Assembly: GCA_965644315.1 (NCBI GenBank) | Contig: CBFFRQ010000089.1 | Location: 372,001 to 436,000 of the forward strand | Source of the DNA: Caecitellus pseudoparvulus | Lineage: Eukaryota; Bigyra: Bicosoecida | Reading direction: 5' to 3' | Length of the DNA stretch: 64,000 bases | In this document: piece after piece, positions 50,804-63,000 of the stretch | Numbering within the stretch: position 1 is the stretch's first letter | How the letters are laid out: the number at the start of each line of letters is the position of its first letter | The notes under the pieces: model-generated | The model's database searches: none | Seen by the model: only the letters and a program-made list of their open reading frames with translations | What the model was told of the DNA's origin: nothing | Position numbers and translations under genes: made by a program

Positions 50804-52375
50804 TCACCGCCGGCGCCTGGAGCTGGGCGTGTACCCGGCATCATACGCAGCACGCTTCTTCGGATCGCGCAGCGTCTTGTACGCCTGCAGGATGGCCTGT
50901 GTGCGGGCAGAGGCGGCGGCCAAGTCCATGCCCGTGTTGAGGTTGTGGTCGGGGTGGTACAGCATCATCTCCCGGCGAAAGGCCTTCTGCACCTCGGCAG
51001 TGCTCGCAGCGGGTCCCAAATCCAGCCCCAGCACTGCGTAGTAGTCCGTCACGTCCACGGGGGGCGGCTTGCGGGTCGCCTTGGCTTTCGCCGCCGCTGC
51101 TTCCGCTGCCGCCTGCGCTTGGGCGCGTTTCCGCTGCTGTGCACGCTCCGCTGCCGCAGCCGCCTCCCGTGCTGCACGGTCAGCTTTTGCTTTCGCATCT
51201 GCCTGTGCTTTGGCCTGTGCCTTGGCCTGTGCCTTGGCCCGCGCAGCACTGTCAGCGTGGTGGTCGCTGCGCGAGGTGGCGTTGTCGCGACGGGCGCGAC
51301 CTGCCGACCGGAACACCCACTCGTCGGACATGGCCGCTTGCATGGCACGCTCAGTGGCGCGCTCCTCCACCCACTCCTGCATGCTGGTCTGCTTGCGGTG
51401 CAAGGCGCGCCCGATGAAGGTGGCCTGGTACACTGCGAACGACAGCAAACCCGCCGCCATGACGGGCGGCAGCAGCAGCAGGCGCAGGGCCGTGGCGGCG
51501 ATGACGAGGGCAGGCTTCAGCATGCCCGGCGCCATGATGGTCGCAGCGACGCCAGAGGTGGGCACTGCCCAGTGGATGTTCTTGATGCGCCGCACGGCGG
51601 CGGCGACACTGGGCCCGAACAGGGAGGCGGTGTCCTGCAGGCCAAACGCTTGCCCCGTCACGCCGTTTATGAAGACGCGGTACTCCACGCCCCAGTGCGA
51701 GTACTGCACCACGTGCACGGGCATGAGGACCCGTCGAGAGGTGATGTCGTGCAGGGTGGTGTGGATGGGGGCACCGGGGTGCACTGGGCCCAGCACCTCC
51801 GCTTCATGGGCTGACACCGCCGCACGCACGCGGGCCAGGGCGGTGGCCTCGAACACCTCCCAAGAGTCAATGTCCACCTGGGCAGGCACTGTGGACTTCA
51901 AGGGGTCTCCCAGCACCGGCGCCTGGCCGATGTCCAGCAGGTCTGCGGAAAACGGCACCGCGTCAGCGAGGTCGTTCTTGGCCACTTCCAGCATGCTGCG
52001 GCGAAAGGTGTGCCCAGCGTACACCTGCATGTCTGCCGTGTGCGTCTCGCGGTAGTACGTCCGCCCCGCCACGGCCACCTGCACGGAGCAGTCGAATGCC
52101 CAGAAAGGCAGGTACCAGGAGCTGGCGCTGGTGGGTGTGGGTGTGAACAGCAGCGGTGTGTGGTTGCGCACCCAGGCCTTGAAAGCCGCCTCTCGCTCCT
52201 CTGCGGAGACACGGAAGGGAAGTGCCTCCATTCCGCCCTGTGACGCGAAGTGTGCGCTGCGGAAAGCGGCACTTTGCCGTGCCGCCACACCGAGCCAGCG
52301 CCACGGCCGGCGGGCCACACTCGGCAGCCACCCCAAAGTGCTTCGCGCCAGCATCTCTGGCAGTGAACGGGGCAA
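50804..52375 (-). CDS. Mitochondrial-type J-domain protein (C-terminal DnaJ domain)
   Basis: 523 residues, one exon. J domains stimulate Hsp70 ATPase. Here the domain is at the C-terminus (about 440-515): DVTDYYAVLGLDLGPAAS, with the HPD triad at 474-476 in LYHPDHNLN and TLRDPKKRAAYDAGY. The first 50 residues are Arg/Ser/Ala-rich with almost no acids (TLGWLPSVARRPWRWLG), a good mitochondrial presequence. The middle contains a beta-rich region unlike DnaJ G/F or zinc domains (SSWYLPFWAFDCSVQVAVAG, HVVQYSHWGVEYRVFINGVT), a hydrophobic hairpin (ALVIAATALRLLLLPPVMAA) and a long Ala/Lys/Arg coiled coil before the J domain. That order suggests a membrane-bound co-chaperone, but its client is unknown. 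It is divergent from MGST3. Confidence 0.85.
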   Translation of the reverse strand: MPRSLPEMLARSTLGWLPSVARRPWRWLGVAARQSAAFRSAHFASQGGMEALPFRVSAEEREAAFKAWVRNHTPLLFTPTPTSASSWYLPFWAFDCSVQVAVAGRTYYRETHTADMQVYAGHTFRRSMLEVAKNDLADAVPFSADLLDIGQAPVLGDPLKSTVPAQVDIDSWEVFEATALARVRAAVSAHEAEVLGPVHPGAPIHTTLHDITSRRVLMPVHVVQYSHWGVEYRVFINGVTGQAFGLQDTASLFGPSVAAAVRRIKNIHWAVPTSGVAATIMAPGMLKPALVIAATALRLLLLPPVMAAGLLSFAVYQATFIGRALHRKQTSMQEWVEERATERAMQAAMSDEWVFRSAGRARRDNATSRSDHHADSAARAKAQAKAQAKAQADAKAKADRAAREAAAAAERAQQRKRAQAQAAAEAAAAKAKATRKPPPVDVTDYYAVLGLDLGPAASTAEVQKAFRREMMLYHPDHNLNTGMDLAAASARTQAILQAYKTLRDPKKRAAYDAGYTPSSRRRR

Positions 52376-53037
52376 GAGTGGGTGTGCTATGCTGTTTCAA
52401 GCTCGGCTCATGCGCTCCGCTTGAGGCAGGCTCGCTGCAGCAGGGTTGCGTCGCAGGGAGTGTTTCGCGGGCGTTTCGCACGAGCAACACGCCTTGCTGC
52501 TCCCGGGCTTCGGGCGTGAATGGGAAGAAAAGGAAAGGCGCAAAGTGATCAGACTACGGCTCCCACGTCTGGAGGGTATTTTTTGGTGTGTCAAGGTTTG
52601 TGCTTGTCTCGCCATGTGCGTGCGGGACGATGGCATCTGAGGCAAGTCACTCGCCAACCACGCCGGCAGGGTGCCCGGGCCATTTCAGATCCGCGCAGCA
52701 CATTTTTCCAACGCCATTCAATTCATCACGAGTGTTTCAAATCCCGTCAAGCATCCAGACCCCTCTCAAGGTCCGTGCATGGCCCTGCACTGCTGGGGTT
52801 CTGTGGGAGGCAGGGCGATTTCCGCAGCGCTCCCGAGCCGCATCCGCAGCCCGCCCGCACCGTTCCCCTTGTCCGCTGTGCTGACCACAGGCCGATTTCT
52901 GGATTTGATTTGCACATTTCAGTGTGAATCGCCTCCTTTCCACGCACGTTTCCTGGTGAGTGCTCGCTGGTGCGCATGGATTGCCGCCTTTCCTTCGGCG
53001 GGGTGAACCACGTGTGCCGCTGCGCCTTTCCACAGCC
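52376..53037. other. Divergent intergenic region with possible 5' UTR intron
   Basis: About 660 bp between the J-protein and MGST3 start codons. No supported gene. Near the MGST3 side, CTGGTGAGTG (52952-52961) and CCACAG just before the ATG could delimit an intron in the 5' untranslated region. Confidence 0.35.
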
Positions 53038-53705
53038 ATGGCTACTGTTGCTGAGGGGCTTGCGCCCGAGTACGGCTGGGTGGCGCTGAGTCTCGTGGGC
53101 ATCGGTGCCCAGGTGGTGCTCACAGGCATCCCCGTGGGCGGCGCCCGCCGCAAGGTGTTTGGCAAGGGTGCTCCCATTCGCGAGACTTCGGAGTTCAAGG
53201 CGCTGCAGGACGAGCACAAGAAGGCCTACAACGGCCAGATCTCCGACAACGGCTATCCTGACATGGGCGACGGCCGATTTGGCGCCCTCCTCTCCTACAA
53301 GGGTGCGTGTGTCGGCGTAGCTGTCCGCGCAAGCGTGCCTGACGTGGTCACAGGTGTCGTGCCGCGTCACACCAACGCACCACGCACACATTGCTGCCCT
53401 GCACAGAGTGGCACGACTTTGCCTGCGCCCAGCGCGCGCACCAGAACTACGTCGAGGGTGCCGCTACCATCATCATCATTCTCTCCGTCCTCTCCCTGTG
53501 GGCACCCCTGCTGGCTGCAGTGTGCGGCGGCGTTTACATGGTGGGCCGCCAGCTGTACGGCATGGGGTACCGCTCCACAGCTGGTAGCGGCGGGCGCCTG
53601 GTTGGCGCCATCATCCTGGACATCGCCTTGGTCGTTGCGTTCTTTGCGGCACTCTGGTTTGCCGTAAAGCACACGGGCGCCCTGGACGGCCTGCTTGGGC
53701 AGTAA
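53038..53705 (+). CDS. MGST3: Microsomal glutathione S-transferase 3-like MAPEG protein, two exons
   Basis: 187 residues. Exon 1 53038-53302, intron 53303-53406 (GTGCGTGT...GCACAG, phase 1), exon 2 53407-53705. MAPEG proteins are four-helix ER membrane enzymes that conjugate glutathione to lipids or reduce lipid hydroperoxides. Spliced sequence shows the family's first helix (EYGWVALSLVGIGAQVVLTG), then the loop and, across the splice, EWHDFACAQRAHQNYVEGAA with the conserved QRAHQN glutathione-binding motif, then VCGGVYMVGRQLYGMGYRST and a last helix IILDIALVVAFFAALWF. It is somewhat longer than animal MGST3 (about 150) because of a longer first loop. The ATG at 53038 follows directly after a CACAG and is preferred over one 26 codons upstream. 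Confidence 0.9.
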
Positions 53706-54058
53706 CGCGGCGTGCGCCTTGGTGCCCCGCGCCCAGCCGCGCCCGCACTCCAGCTGGGGTGAAGCGTGGCTGCTGCAGATACACAATGCATGCACCTTCG
53801 TGTCGCCGTGGCGTGAGGGCTGGGCGCAAGGGAGCTGTGTCCCCAAATCCGAAACGCTGGACAGCGATGGCGAAGGGCGCGATAGAATGGCAGGGCTGAT
53901 CCATCAACACACACAACTAACGTCTAGGAAGCGGCTAAAGCCCTGCACAGACCATTTGGTGCCAGGGAATCCCGTCCTGGCGCTGCCACAGGCCACAGCA
54001 AAAGAACTTGGACCAGCGCACGCCAGCACCTGACAGGCGCCACTGACACCTGCTCGGC
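53706..54058. other. Intergenic region before the giant gene
   Basis: 353 bp, same-strand neighbours. No gene or clear regulatory element recognised. Confidence 0.35.
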
Positions 54059-57000
54059 ATGTTTGCGTGTCAATATGAGGAGCCTTCCCACGGCATCATT
54101 CTGCCGGCGCACCGGCAGTTCACGCAGCTGCTGGATGCGTTCGCAGGGCGAGGCAGTGGAGGGGGGTGGGGCGTCGCGGCGACCAGCTCGGGCGAAGGCC
54201 ATGACGCCGCCGGCGCAGAGGCGGCAGCGGCTGGCAGCTTCCAGTCCATGATCCAGCAGTTACAAGTGAATGTGGGCAGTCGGCGGCCGCTGTTGCTGGT
54301 GCACCCGCCAGGCGCAGACCTGCACAGCGCCATGCGAGTGTGGGTTGCCAGCATGCAGCAACGGACCGTGGAGGTGGAGGGGGGTGCCCGCATGGGGGGT
54401 GGCGGGGGAGGCCCCCCTCACACCCCTGCACGAGGGGCCTCCTCCGCACCCTCCTTCGCACCCACCCCCAAACGGGTGGGCCGCAGCCCCGCCATGGCGG
54501 GGGGGGGTCGACCCCCCTCCACAGCCCCCTCCGCCGGCGCGAAAGACAGCGCCGTCGCCGACGCGGCAGAGGGGACTCCCGAGGCGTTTGTGTTCTTCCA
54601 CGATGCGAGGTCGTCCCGCCACGCCGCCTCCACACGCCTGCTCCTCTTGCGCCTGCTGCGGCAACTCAGCATCGCCTTCGGCGTGCCGTACCCGGCCGAG
54701 GCCGCCACTGGCGTGCCCACGGAGAGCTGGCTGGCATGGCGAGTGGGCATGTTGTTGGACACGGTGTCAGACATGTGCAACGCAGCACACGGCGGCGGCA
54801 GCGGCGCCGACACCGCCACCTGCCCCTTCAAGGCCTGTGTCATCATCCTGGCAGGGGTGGAGGCACTGCGTTCGAGCCAGTTCGACCCCCTGCAGTGGCT
54901 GCCCCTGGCCTTGCCCCCCCATGTCCACCTGCTGCTCACGTGTGCAGTCAGTGTGCCAGATTTGCTGGCCCTGTGCCCCCCCCCTACGGCGCTGCTGGAG
55001 GGGGGGGGGCACAGAGCCGGAGGGGGGGGCGCTGGCGGTAGCGCTGGGGCCACACCGGGGGGGCGTGGGGGCCTGTCCTCTTCTCCCCAGCGGACATCGG
55101 CTCTGACCAGGGCTGGCATCATCGCACAGGCAGTGGCTCAGATGGAGGAGGAGGAGGGAGGGGGGGATGCGCCCCCCCCCACTGTGCCGGGGCTGGATGC
55201 GCCCCTGCTCAAGTCCGTCTCCATGCGGCTGCCCAAGCACAGGGGGGGGCGGGATGGGGATGAAGACGTATCAGTTGGTCTGGGTTTATCCCCTTCGGAG
55301 CACGGGTCGGGCGCTCCTGGCGCGGCGCCGGGGGGGGGTGGCGAGCTTGCGGGACCCCCCCTCCAAACCCTCATGTCCCTGGGCCTGCCAGCTGTTCGGC
55401 GCGGGTTCCGGCTGTTTCTGGGAGGTTTCGAGCGCTTCCGAACGTGGCAGGTCGCCCTGTCCACCAAGCAGCACCTGCAAGCCCACGAAGATGCGTTGCA
55501 GGGGGGTGACAAGGCGGTGAAGGGGGGCGGGGACACACCCCTGCACCCTCGCCAGGGGGGGGGGGCGGGTGGCGCCACCACCCCCGCCAGCAGCCCCACC
55601 ACCACCACTACCCCCCGTCGACCGCCCCCCAGTCGGCACGTGTCTGTCGTCTCCGCCACACGTCGCAATCGACGTGGATCGCTCACCTTTGCCCGGCTGG
55701 GGGTGGCGGAGGAGGCTGCTAGCACTGTCAAGGGCACCGGAAGGGGGGGTGGCGCGGGAGCCGAGGGGGGGCGACGAGGGGGGTAGGGGGGGCACCGAAG
55801 GGGAGGATGACCACCAGGACAGCGCCGACCCTGCCTCCTCCGCGGCAGGGGCCGCCATCCAGTCTGCGGTGCTGTTGGAGAGTCTGAGGCGGTCGTGGCC
55901 AGTCATGGCTGTGCCCATGGAGTTCCCGTTTGTGGGGGCGGTGGGGGACGTGGAAGTGCCCACACTGCCCTACGTGCATGCCGGCATGAACGGCTCGCAT
56001 GCCGATGTGCATGGGCGCACGCCGATGCGCTCGGCCAGCACGCCCATGGTGCGGAAATTGGACGCCGCCCCCGACACGCCAGGCCACGAGACGCTGCTTC
56101 TGGCCAAGACAGAGCTGCTGCGGGTGCGCATGCGGATACGGCAGGTGGAGGCCACGCCTGCGGAGCCCCCCCCTGGCAAGGGCGGCAAGGGGGGGGGTGA
56201 CGGTCGACCCCCCCTCGCGCCGGAGGGCAGCACCCCCTTGCGCCCCGCCAACCCCCTCACCCACGATGCCGAGGCGGTGTACGCGCCCCCCGCCTGGTCC
56301 TGGCTGCCTCTCCTGGCCTTCGAGCCACAGGAGTGGGGCACCCTGCCCGCCCAGCGGCGAGTGCAGGCGTACGTGTCCGCTGTGAACACGCGGGGGGGGC
56401 TGGTGTACACGCCCCTGTACATCAGCCTGCGTGACAAGGCGTCGTACATCAGCGCCCGCCTGGGCATGCTGCTGTGCCAGGCGTACAGCGACCTGCGTCG
56501 GCACGTGCGACCTGCCGCGCGCCAGTGCATCAGGGATGCGGCCGTGTGTGTGGACTTTAGCAGTCCCACTGCGGGGGGGGGTGGCAGGGGGGGTGAAAGG
56601 GGCCTTCCACGACGGCGTGGACTCCGAGGGCGTGGAGAGCGCTGCCTCGTCCCTGGGCTCCTCCAGGGGGGGTTTGGTCCTGCCTGAGGGGGGGGGTGGC
56701 GCGGACGACGGGGGGTCGTCCATGGGTGGCGCACGATCTGACATCGCAGGGGACGACTTCGCATCGGACGCCGGCGGCGTCACCGCGGCTGGTGGCGAGT
56801 CCATGGCTGTGGGGGGCTCTGGTCGCGGCGACGCCGCTGGCCGGCGCCCGGCTGGTCGTGCTGCCGTGATGGCGGCGCTGGCTGGGGTGGATGAGGGGGG
56901 GTCGGGGGACTCCTCCTCCTCCTCTGGCTCGTACACGGACGTCGGCAGCGGCGAGTTCGAGGGCGGCGGGGAGGATGGTGCGTTGCCTTCCTCCCCCTCC

Positions 57001-60000
57001 TCCGACGAGTCACACTTCGTGCCCAGTCCTTCCGACTTCCCCGCTGACGAACTGCTGTGCGTCGGCATCAATGACCCCGCCAGCGACTGGGAGCGGTACT
57101 TTCTCCCGGCACAGCCCTGGTTTCGCCCTGCTGCTGTGGCTGCCGTGGCGACGGGCATCACCCACGCATCAGCGACGGGGGACTTGTTGCCGGAGGGGGT
57201 GGACATGCTGCTAGGGGCTGTGGCGCAGTGGTGGGCGGCTGCTCTCGCGTGGCACAGCCTCAGCAGTGTGGCGGTGTACCGTGATGCGTTGCTGTGCGCG
57301 GCGGGGGAGCAGGGGGGTGGCACCCCCCCTGCACACCCCTCCCTCACCGCCCGCCTAACGCACCTCACCGCTGCGTTGCTGGCGCCCAAGTGGTGTGCAG
57401 CGCGGACGGCAGAGGGGGGCGAGGGGGGTACAAGGGGGGGTGGCTCACCTCCTCCCCACCCCCCTCATCTCGCACCACACTCGCGCCAGGTCAGCACCAA
57501 GGTCTTCACGGGCCTGGACAGCAGCACGCTGGGGCTGGGGGCGCACGCGTTCCCTGTGGGGGGGGGTCAGGGCACGTCGTCGATCTCAGATCGCGAGCGC
57601 ACCGGCGACAGCGCCCAAGTCCTGGTGTCCCAAGTGCCTGCGGACGCGGTGCTTGCGGAATTTGAAGCGGGCCTCTGCGGCCACCTCTTGGCAGGTGTCG
57701 CGGCAGTGTTGGCGGGAGTGGGCAGTGACGTCACATCATCCGCTGCCACGGAGGGGGGTGGCGCCCCCCCTGCCTCTGGCGCCACTGTGGCCACGCCAGG
57801 CAGGGGGCCCCCATGCCGCAGTCTGGCGGGGGGGGACGCCGCCCCCCCCTGTCCGTGTCCACGGGGTCCCCCGCCGGCCCCCCCCCCACCGTGCCCCGGA
57901 CCCCCCCCTCCTTCTCCAGCCTCGTCGCAGCGTGCCTGTTGCAGGACCTGCAGACACGCCGTGGAACTCTGCCGCAGCCCCAAGCTGTACTACCTATCAT
58001 CGCATCCCGCCTGCTGCTCCTGGGCACCAGTCGCTGGTGCCCCTTCGCCGCCCTCACTGCTCTGGGTGGCATGCTGCGCACACAGGCGGGGGTGGAGTGT
58101 CTGCTGCAGGGGTGTGGGCTGGTGGCGGGGCGGCTGCGTGCTTCCGTGGCGCGTAATGCGCCAGACGCATCCCCCGCGCTGCTGGTGGGCGCAGGGTACG
58201 GCAAGCTGCACCACATGGCAACGCTGATGCACGTGGTGCTGCGGGGGGTGGGCGCAGTGGGCATGGGCCCACCTCCCCGCACCAAGGGCCCACCTTCCGC
58301 CCGTCCCCGCACCGCAGCCACCTCTGCAACGGCAGCCACAGCCCACTCGGAAGCGGTGTCGAGCGCCATGCAGGCTGTGGCTGCGGCACGGGCGGCGGCG
58401 GGGAGACCCCCCCCTCCCGTGGATGTGAGCCCCCCTCAGCGGGAGACCCCCGCCGGCAAGCCTCGTCGTGCGGCGAAGCAGCGGAAGGACCCCCTGGCGG
58501 GGGAGGCGTTCGCGCCTGATGTGCTGGTGATGGAGGCGCGGGGGGCGGGGGACAGGGGGGGCGTACCTGGTGCGTGGCTGGCCCCACCCCCCGCTGCCGG
58601 CATCCCCCTGGCGCAGCACCCCCTCCTCACCGCCCACACAAGTCTGTTTGTGGCCCGTGAGGGGCTGGCTGGTGCCACCCTCACGTGGCTGCTGCAGCAA
58701 GACGTCGCTGCGACCATGGTGGCGAGGGGGCTGGACGTGGGGGGGCACTGTCCGGAGGGGGTGGAGGGGATGGGCGCACCTCCCCACCCTGTGCCACGCG
58801 GAACACCCCTTGCCGGAACAGGCTCTGCAGTGTCCGAGGATGGCGGGGATTGGATGGGGGAGGGCGGTGCGGGCGGTGGGCCCATGTTCGAAGGCCTGCC
58901 GCACCTGTCAGCCCACGCTGCGGGGGCGGCATGGGCCCATGCTGCCCTGGCCGCCATGCGGCACTGGTGGGCCCTGCCCACGGAGCAGAGCAGTCCGCCC
59001 CACGTGGACGTGGACTTTGCCGCAGCATCAGCCCACGCGTCCCCGCGGGGTGGGGCGGGGTTTGTGCAGGAGGTGCTGGGGGTGGGCCCAGCCCAGCAGG
59101 CCTGTGGCGTGGCAGCGGGCGACGTGCCCACTCAGTACGCCATGATGCCCCCGGGCGCTGCCACGCTGCGACTCGCCCTGCTGCGTTGGTTCGGCGCGTT
59201 GACTCGCAGCTGTGGGAGTCAACGCGCACCAGGCCCGCTGCTGCGCCTGTGGCTGGCAGCGTCCCGAAGTCGGGTGCACTACGCGGTGGAGCCGACTTCA
59301 GATCGCAAGGTGCTGGTCGCACGTGCCGACGTCACCCTCTGGCAACGCAGCGACACCAGCCTGCCCGCCCCGCTCCCCCTCCCGTCTCCCTTTGCCATCG
59401 GACTGGCGTGTGATGTGACGCTGATGGGGGGGCGGGAAGGGGACATCGCGGCACTGCTGAAACGCGTGGCACCCCCACCCACGCCGGCCGATGCACCCCC
59501 CCCCAGCGCCCACATCCCGGCCGACCTCATCGCTGCTGCGCTACACGGCCGGGTGGGGGGCGGCTCCCACGCCGCCGCCGCAGCCCTTGCTAGTGTCCGT
59601 GCCGCCTACGCCCACCTGCTGGGGGCAGGGGGCGCCATGGACGCGCCAGCAGTTGCGTCAGCACTGGGGCTCACCCCAAGTGCAACTGCAACCCCAGCCC
59701 CCGGCCACGGCGGGTGGGCCAGTCCCTCCTTCTCCGTCATGACCACCAGTCCCTCCCGCAGACTGTGGGGCAGCACGGCAGGCGGCGTGAGTGGGCCCAC
59801 CGAGGCCGCACAGGCCATCGCCGCCGACACCGCCCGCTCCACACTTGCCCTGTCATCGGGGGGGCTACCAGACACCGTGGCACTGCACTCTGCAGCACTG
59901 GTCGGCATTTCCGCCGCACGGCGGCGGTGGGCTGATGCGTTGCGGGGTCTCCTCGTCGCGCTGCGGAATTGGGAAACCGCCGTCTTCACCACCCGTGGCA

Positions 60001-63000
60001 ACCTTGCCGCGGGCGGTGGGCCCACTGAAGGCGACGCCGTGTCTCTGAATTTCGGCAGCACGGGGCGGTCGCACACTGCCAGCGGGCGACGCCCTGGGAC
60101 AGCTGCAGGAGGCACTGCCAGCAAAAACGCCGCCATGCGAAACGCGGCAGCTCAAGCGGCCGGCATCGCGCAGATCGGCCCCTTCCGCGTACAGCCCAAG
60201 GTGTGGCTGCAGGCCCTTCTGCTGACCACGCCCCCTGCCGCTGTGCGCGGCATGGTGGGGCGGGAGCTGCCCTGGGCGGTGTTTGCACTGCTTGCGAACA
60301 GGGAAGCGCTGCCGCTGCTGCTGCCGCCAGCTCAGGCTGGCTCCACCCTGGATGTGGGGGCGTCAGCCGCCACGGGGAAGGGGGGGGGCACTGCAGCGGC
60401 CCCCCATCCCCCTCACAGCTCCACTGCCAAGGGTGGCGCCAGTGCACTGCCGGCTCTGCAGGCTGCGAGTGGCATTGCGAACGCGCTCATGACAGGCACA
60501 CTGGACAGTGGGGGGGGTGCAGAGTGGCTGGAGATGCAGAGCCTGCTCACTGCACCTGACATGGTGCTGAGCATGTGGGGCGCTGATGGGCAGGTGATGT
60601 TGGAGCAGGGCAGGGGCGGGGTGGGCCCACACGGCGCCCCCCCCCGGCGTGGCGGCGGCACCGCCCCCGAAGGCCGGGCACGTGACAGGGGGGGTGCCGT
60701 GAAGGGGGTCGTGCCGACGGGCGCTGAGCTGCGTCAAGCTTGGACCACCCTGAACACCGCCCACGCCCAGAAGGACTCCCCCGGTCCCGTCGGCGGCGGC
60801 TCGGACGCCGGCTTCAACCCGGCCGTCGGCCCGCTCGCTGCGACGTGGCTGCACTCCACCCTGCACGACGCCAGCGCCATTCGGCGGGAGGTGCAGCGCA
60901 TCGCGCCGTGGCAGCTGTACCTGCCTGGCGCCTTCCTCAGTGGAGGCACGGGGGCGTTCTGTGCCCTGCCACACATCACCGTGTCCAGCCTCAGCGGCAG
61001 CATGGCTGAGCGGGCGGCGGTGCCGCTGGCCACCAGCATGAGCGTCGTGTGGCGCACCATGCACCGCCACACGAAACAGCTGACACAGGCACGATCTGAA
61101 GTCGTGGGTTTGACCAACGAGGAGGTGCTGGCAGGGGGCGGGTGGGGCGGCACGCCTGCCATGCCCGGCCCCGCCCCCGTCGACGGCGGCGAAGAAACCG
61201 ACTCCATTGACATCCTCGTGGCGCCCCCACACCGCCAGTGCCACTCGGCATCCAAGCCGGGCTTTGCACGAGTGGTGCCGTCCAGCCTCAGCAGCATGGA
61301 CGTGACGCGGGAGGACCTGCTCACGTTCTGGGGCGTGTTCAGCGGCGTGCGACCTGCCCCCCTGTCGGGCGACTGCAGCACCGACCCCGCGCCCCTCTCG
61401 CGCCTGGCTGTGGCCCTGCACGCCGGCGCGTCCCCCGCCACACACCAAGGCTTGGCGGCATCCCTTGTGCAGAACACCACTCGGGGTGTTCCGGCCTCCC
61501 TCGGCAGCAGTCTGGGCGGCTCAAGCTCCGCTGGCGGGTGGGGTGCCGCTGCCAGCCCAGGCGCGCCGCCCCCCCTCCTCTCCACCTTCCTGGGGCTGTG
61601 TGAGGCGGACTTTGACTCGCCCGATGCTGCGTTGCCAACTGCAGGGGCAGGGAGCGGCGGGGATGCCCACAACTTCACCGCTGCGCTGCTAAGCCTGGGC
61701 ATGGGCGCGCACTTGGGAGCTGGGGATGTGTTGGTGTTCCCAGGCATGCACAGCGCTCTCAGCCCGGCAGTGGTGCTGGACAGCGCACACCTGGCGCTGC
61801 CGCCTCAAAGCAGCTCGGGACACGTGAGTGTTCCGCAGAGCATGTGTGTTCCAAGTGCCCCAGCGCTGTTGCTGCGCGGCGAGTGCCTGCTGGCCCACGT
61901 CACGAACAGCGACGCTGTGCGGCCGGAGCTGGAACACGGAACACGCCTGGAACTGACCCCCGCTGCCACGGCGCCTCTGCGTGCCGCCGATGCAGAGGCG
62001 GCGTCCACCGCTGCCGGCGCCTGCCTGCGTCGTCTGCTGCGACCTGCCGACCCACCCTGCGCTGAGGCCAAGGGCAAGGCGCGACGGCAGGTGCGGGGTC
62101 CCTTCGCCAGCCTGCTGGGGCTGTACAGCCACGGCATGGGCGCACTGGCACATGCCTTCTTGCACTGGGCGTCGCCTGTGACCAGCACGGGCGCGCCGCT
62201 GGGGCGCATCATCCCACCGCATGCCACCCGCCGCCTGCAGCTGCTGTTTCACGCCGACCCCGTCGTGCTGTACAACCGCAGTGTCAGTTCCTGGGCCCAG
62301 CGCACAGTGGGGAACGGGACGTCTGCGCAGGCCCATGCGGCAGTGGTGAGCACGGTGGGGGCGCTGCTGTTCGAGCTGGGAGTGCGTGCGAGCGAAGAGG
62401 CGACGGGGGCGGCCAGCGTGTCGCAGGCGCCGAGCGGCACCTCGCACAGCCTGGACCTCGGCAGCCTGGGCGACGAGGCGGTGCGAACGGGGGATGCGAC
62501 CGCCTCCGAATCCAGTGGGGATGAGGGGGGGGGCGTGTCCACTGATGGCAGGGCGCTGTCCCAGCTGCTGCGCGAAGGGGCGGCTGACTCGCCCGGCGCG
62601 CCGCCGAAAACCGCACTGAACCAAGCAACCACCCTGCGAGGGGGCGGGGCAGGGCATGGGCCGCCCTCCACCTCCCGCCTGGGGCTGGGCTGGCGGCGGT
62701 GTGGGCTGGCAGTGTCCCAGGCCGTGTTCGGGTCGCAGTGCGACCTGGCGGGACACACCATGGCTGCGCTTGCGGGAGAATTCTCCCGCACCCCCTCAGG
62801 TGGCTGGGCCGCCGCCCCCACTGGCGTCGCCCTGCCGCCCACACACGTCAGTTTGCTGCCGGCACTGAGTGTGTGCACTGTGGTGGGTGTGGAGCCCCTG
62901 CCCTCCATCCCCTTCAACATGCTGCTGAGCGTGCTGCAAGGTATGGAGGGGCGGGCAGCGGATGCCATGGGGGTGTCAGGCCCCCCCTCCACACCCCTCA

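Noticed and set aside
56573-57850. Short introns as the cause of the frame changes in the giant gene
   Set aside because: No GT...AG pair with the donor style used elsewhere in the window joins the flanking coding frames while removing the G-runs; a one-base length change does so at each site. RNA data could overturn this.
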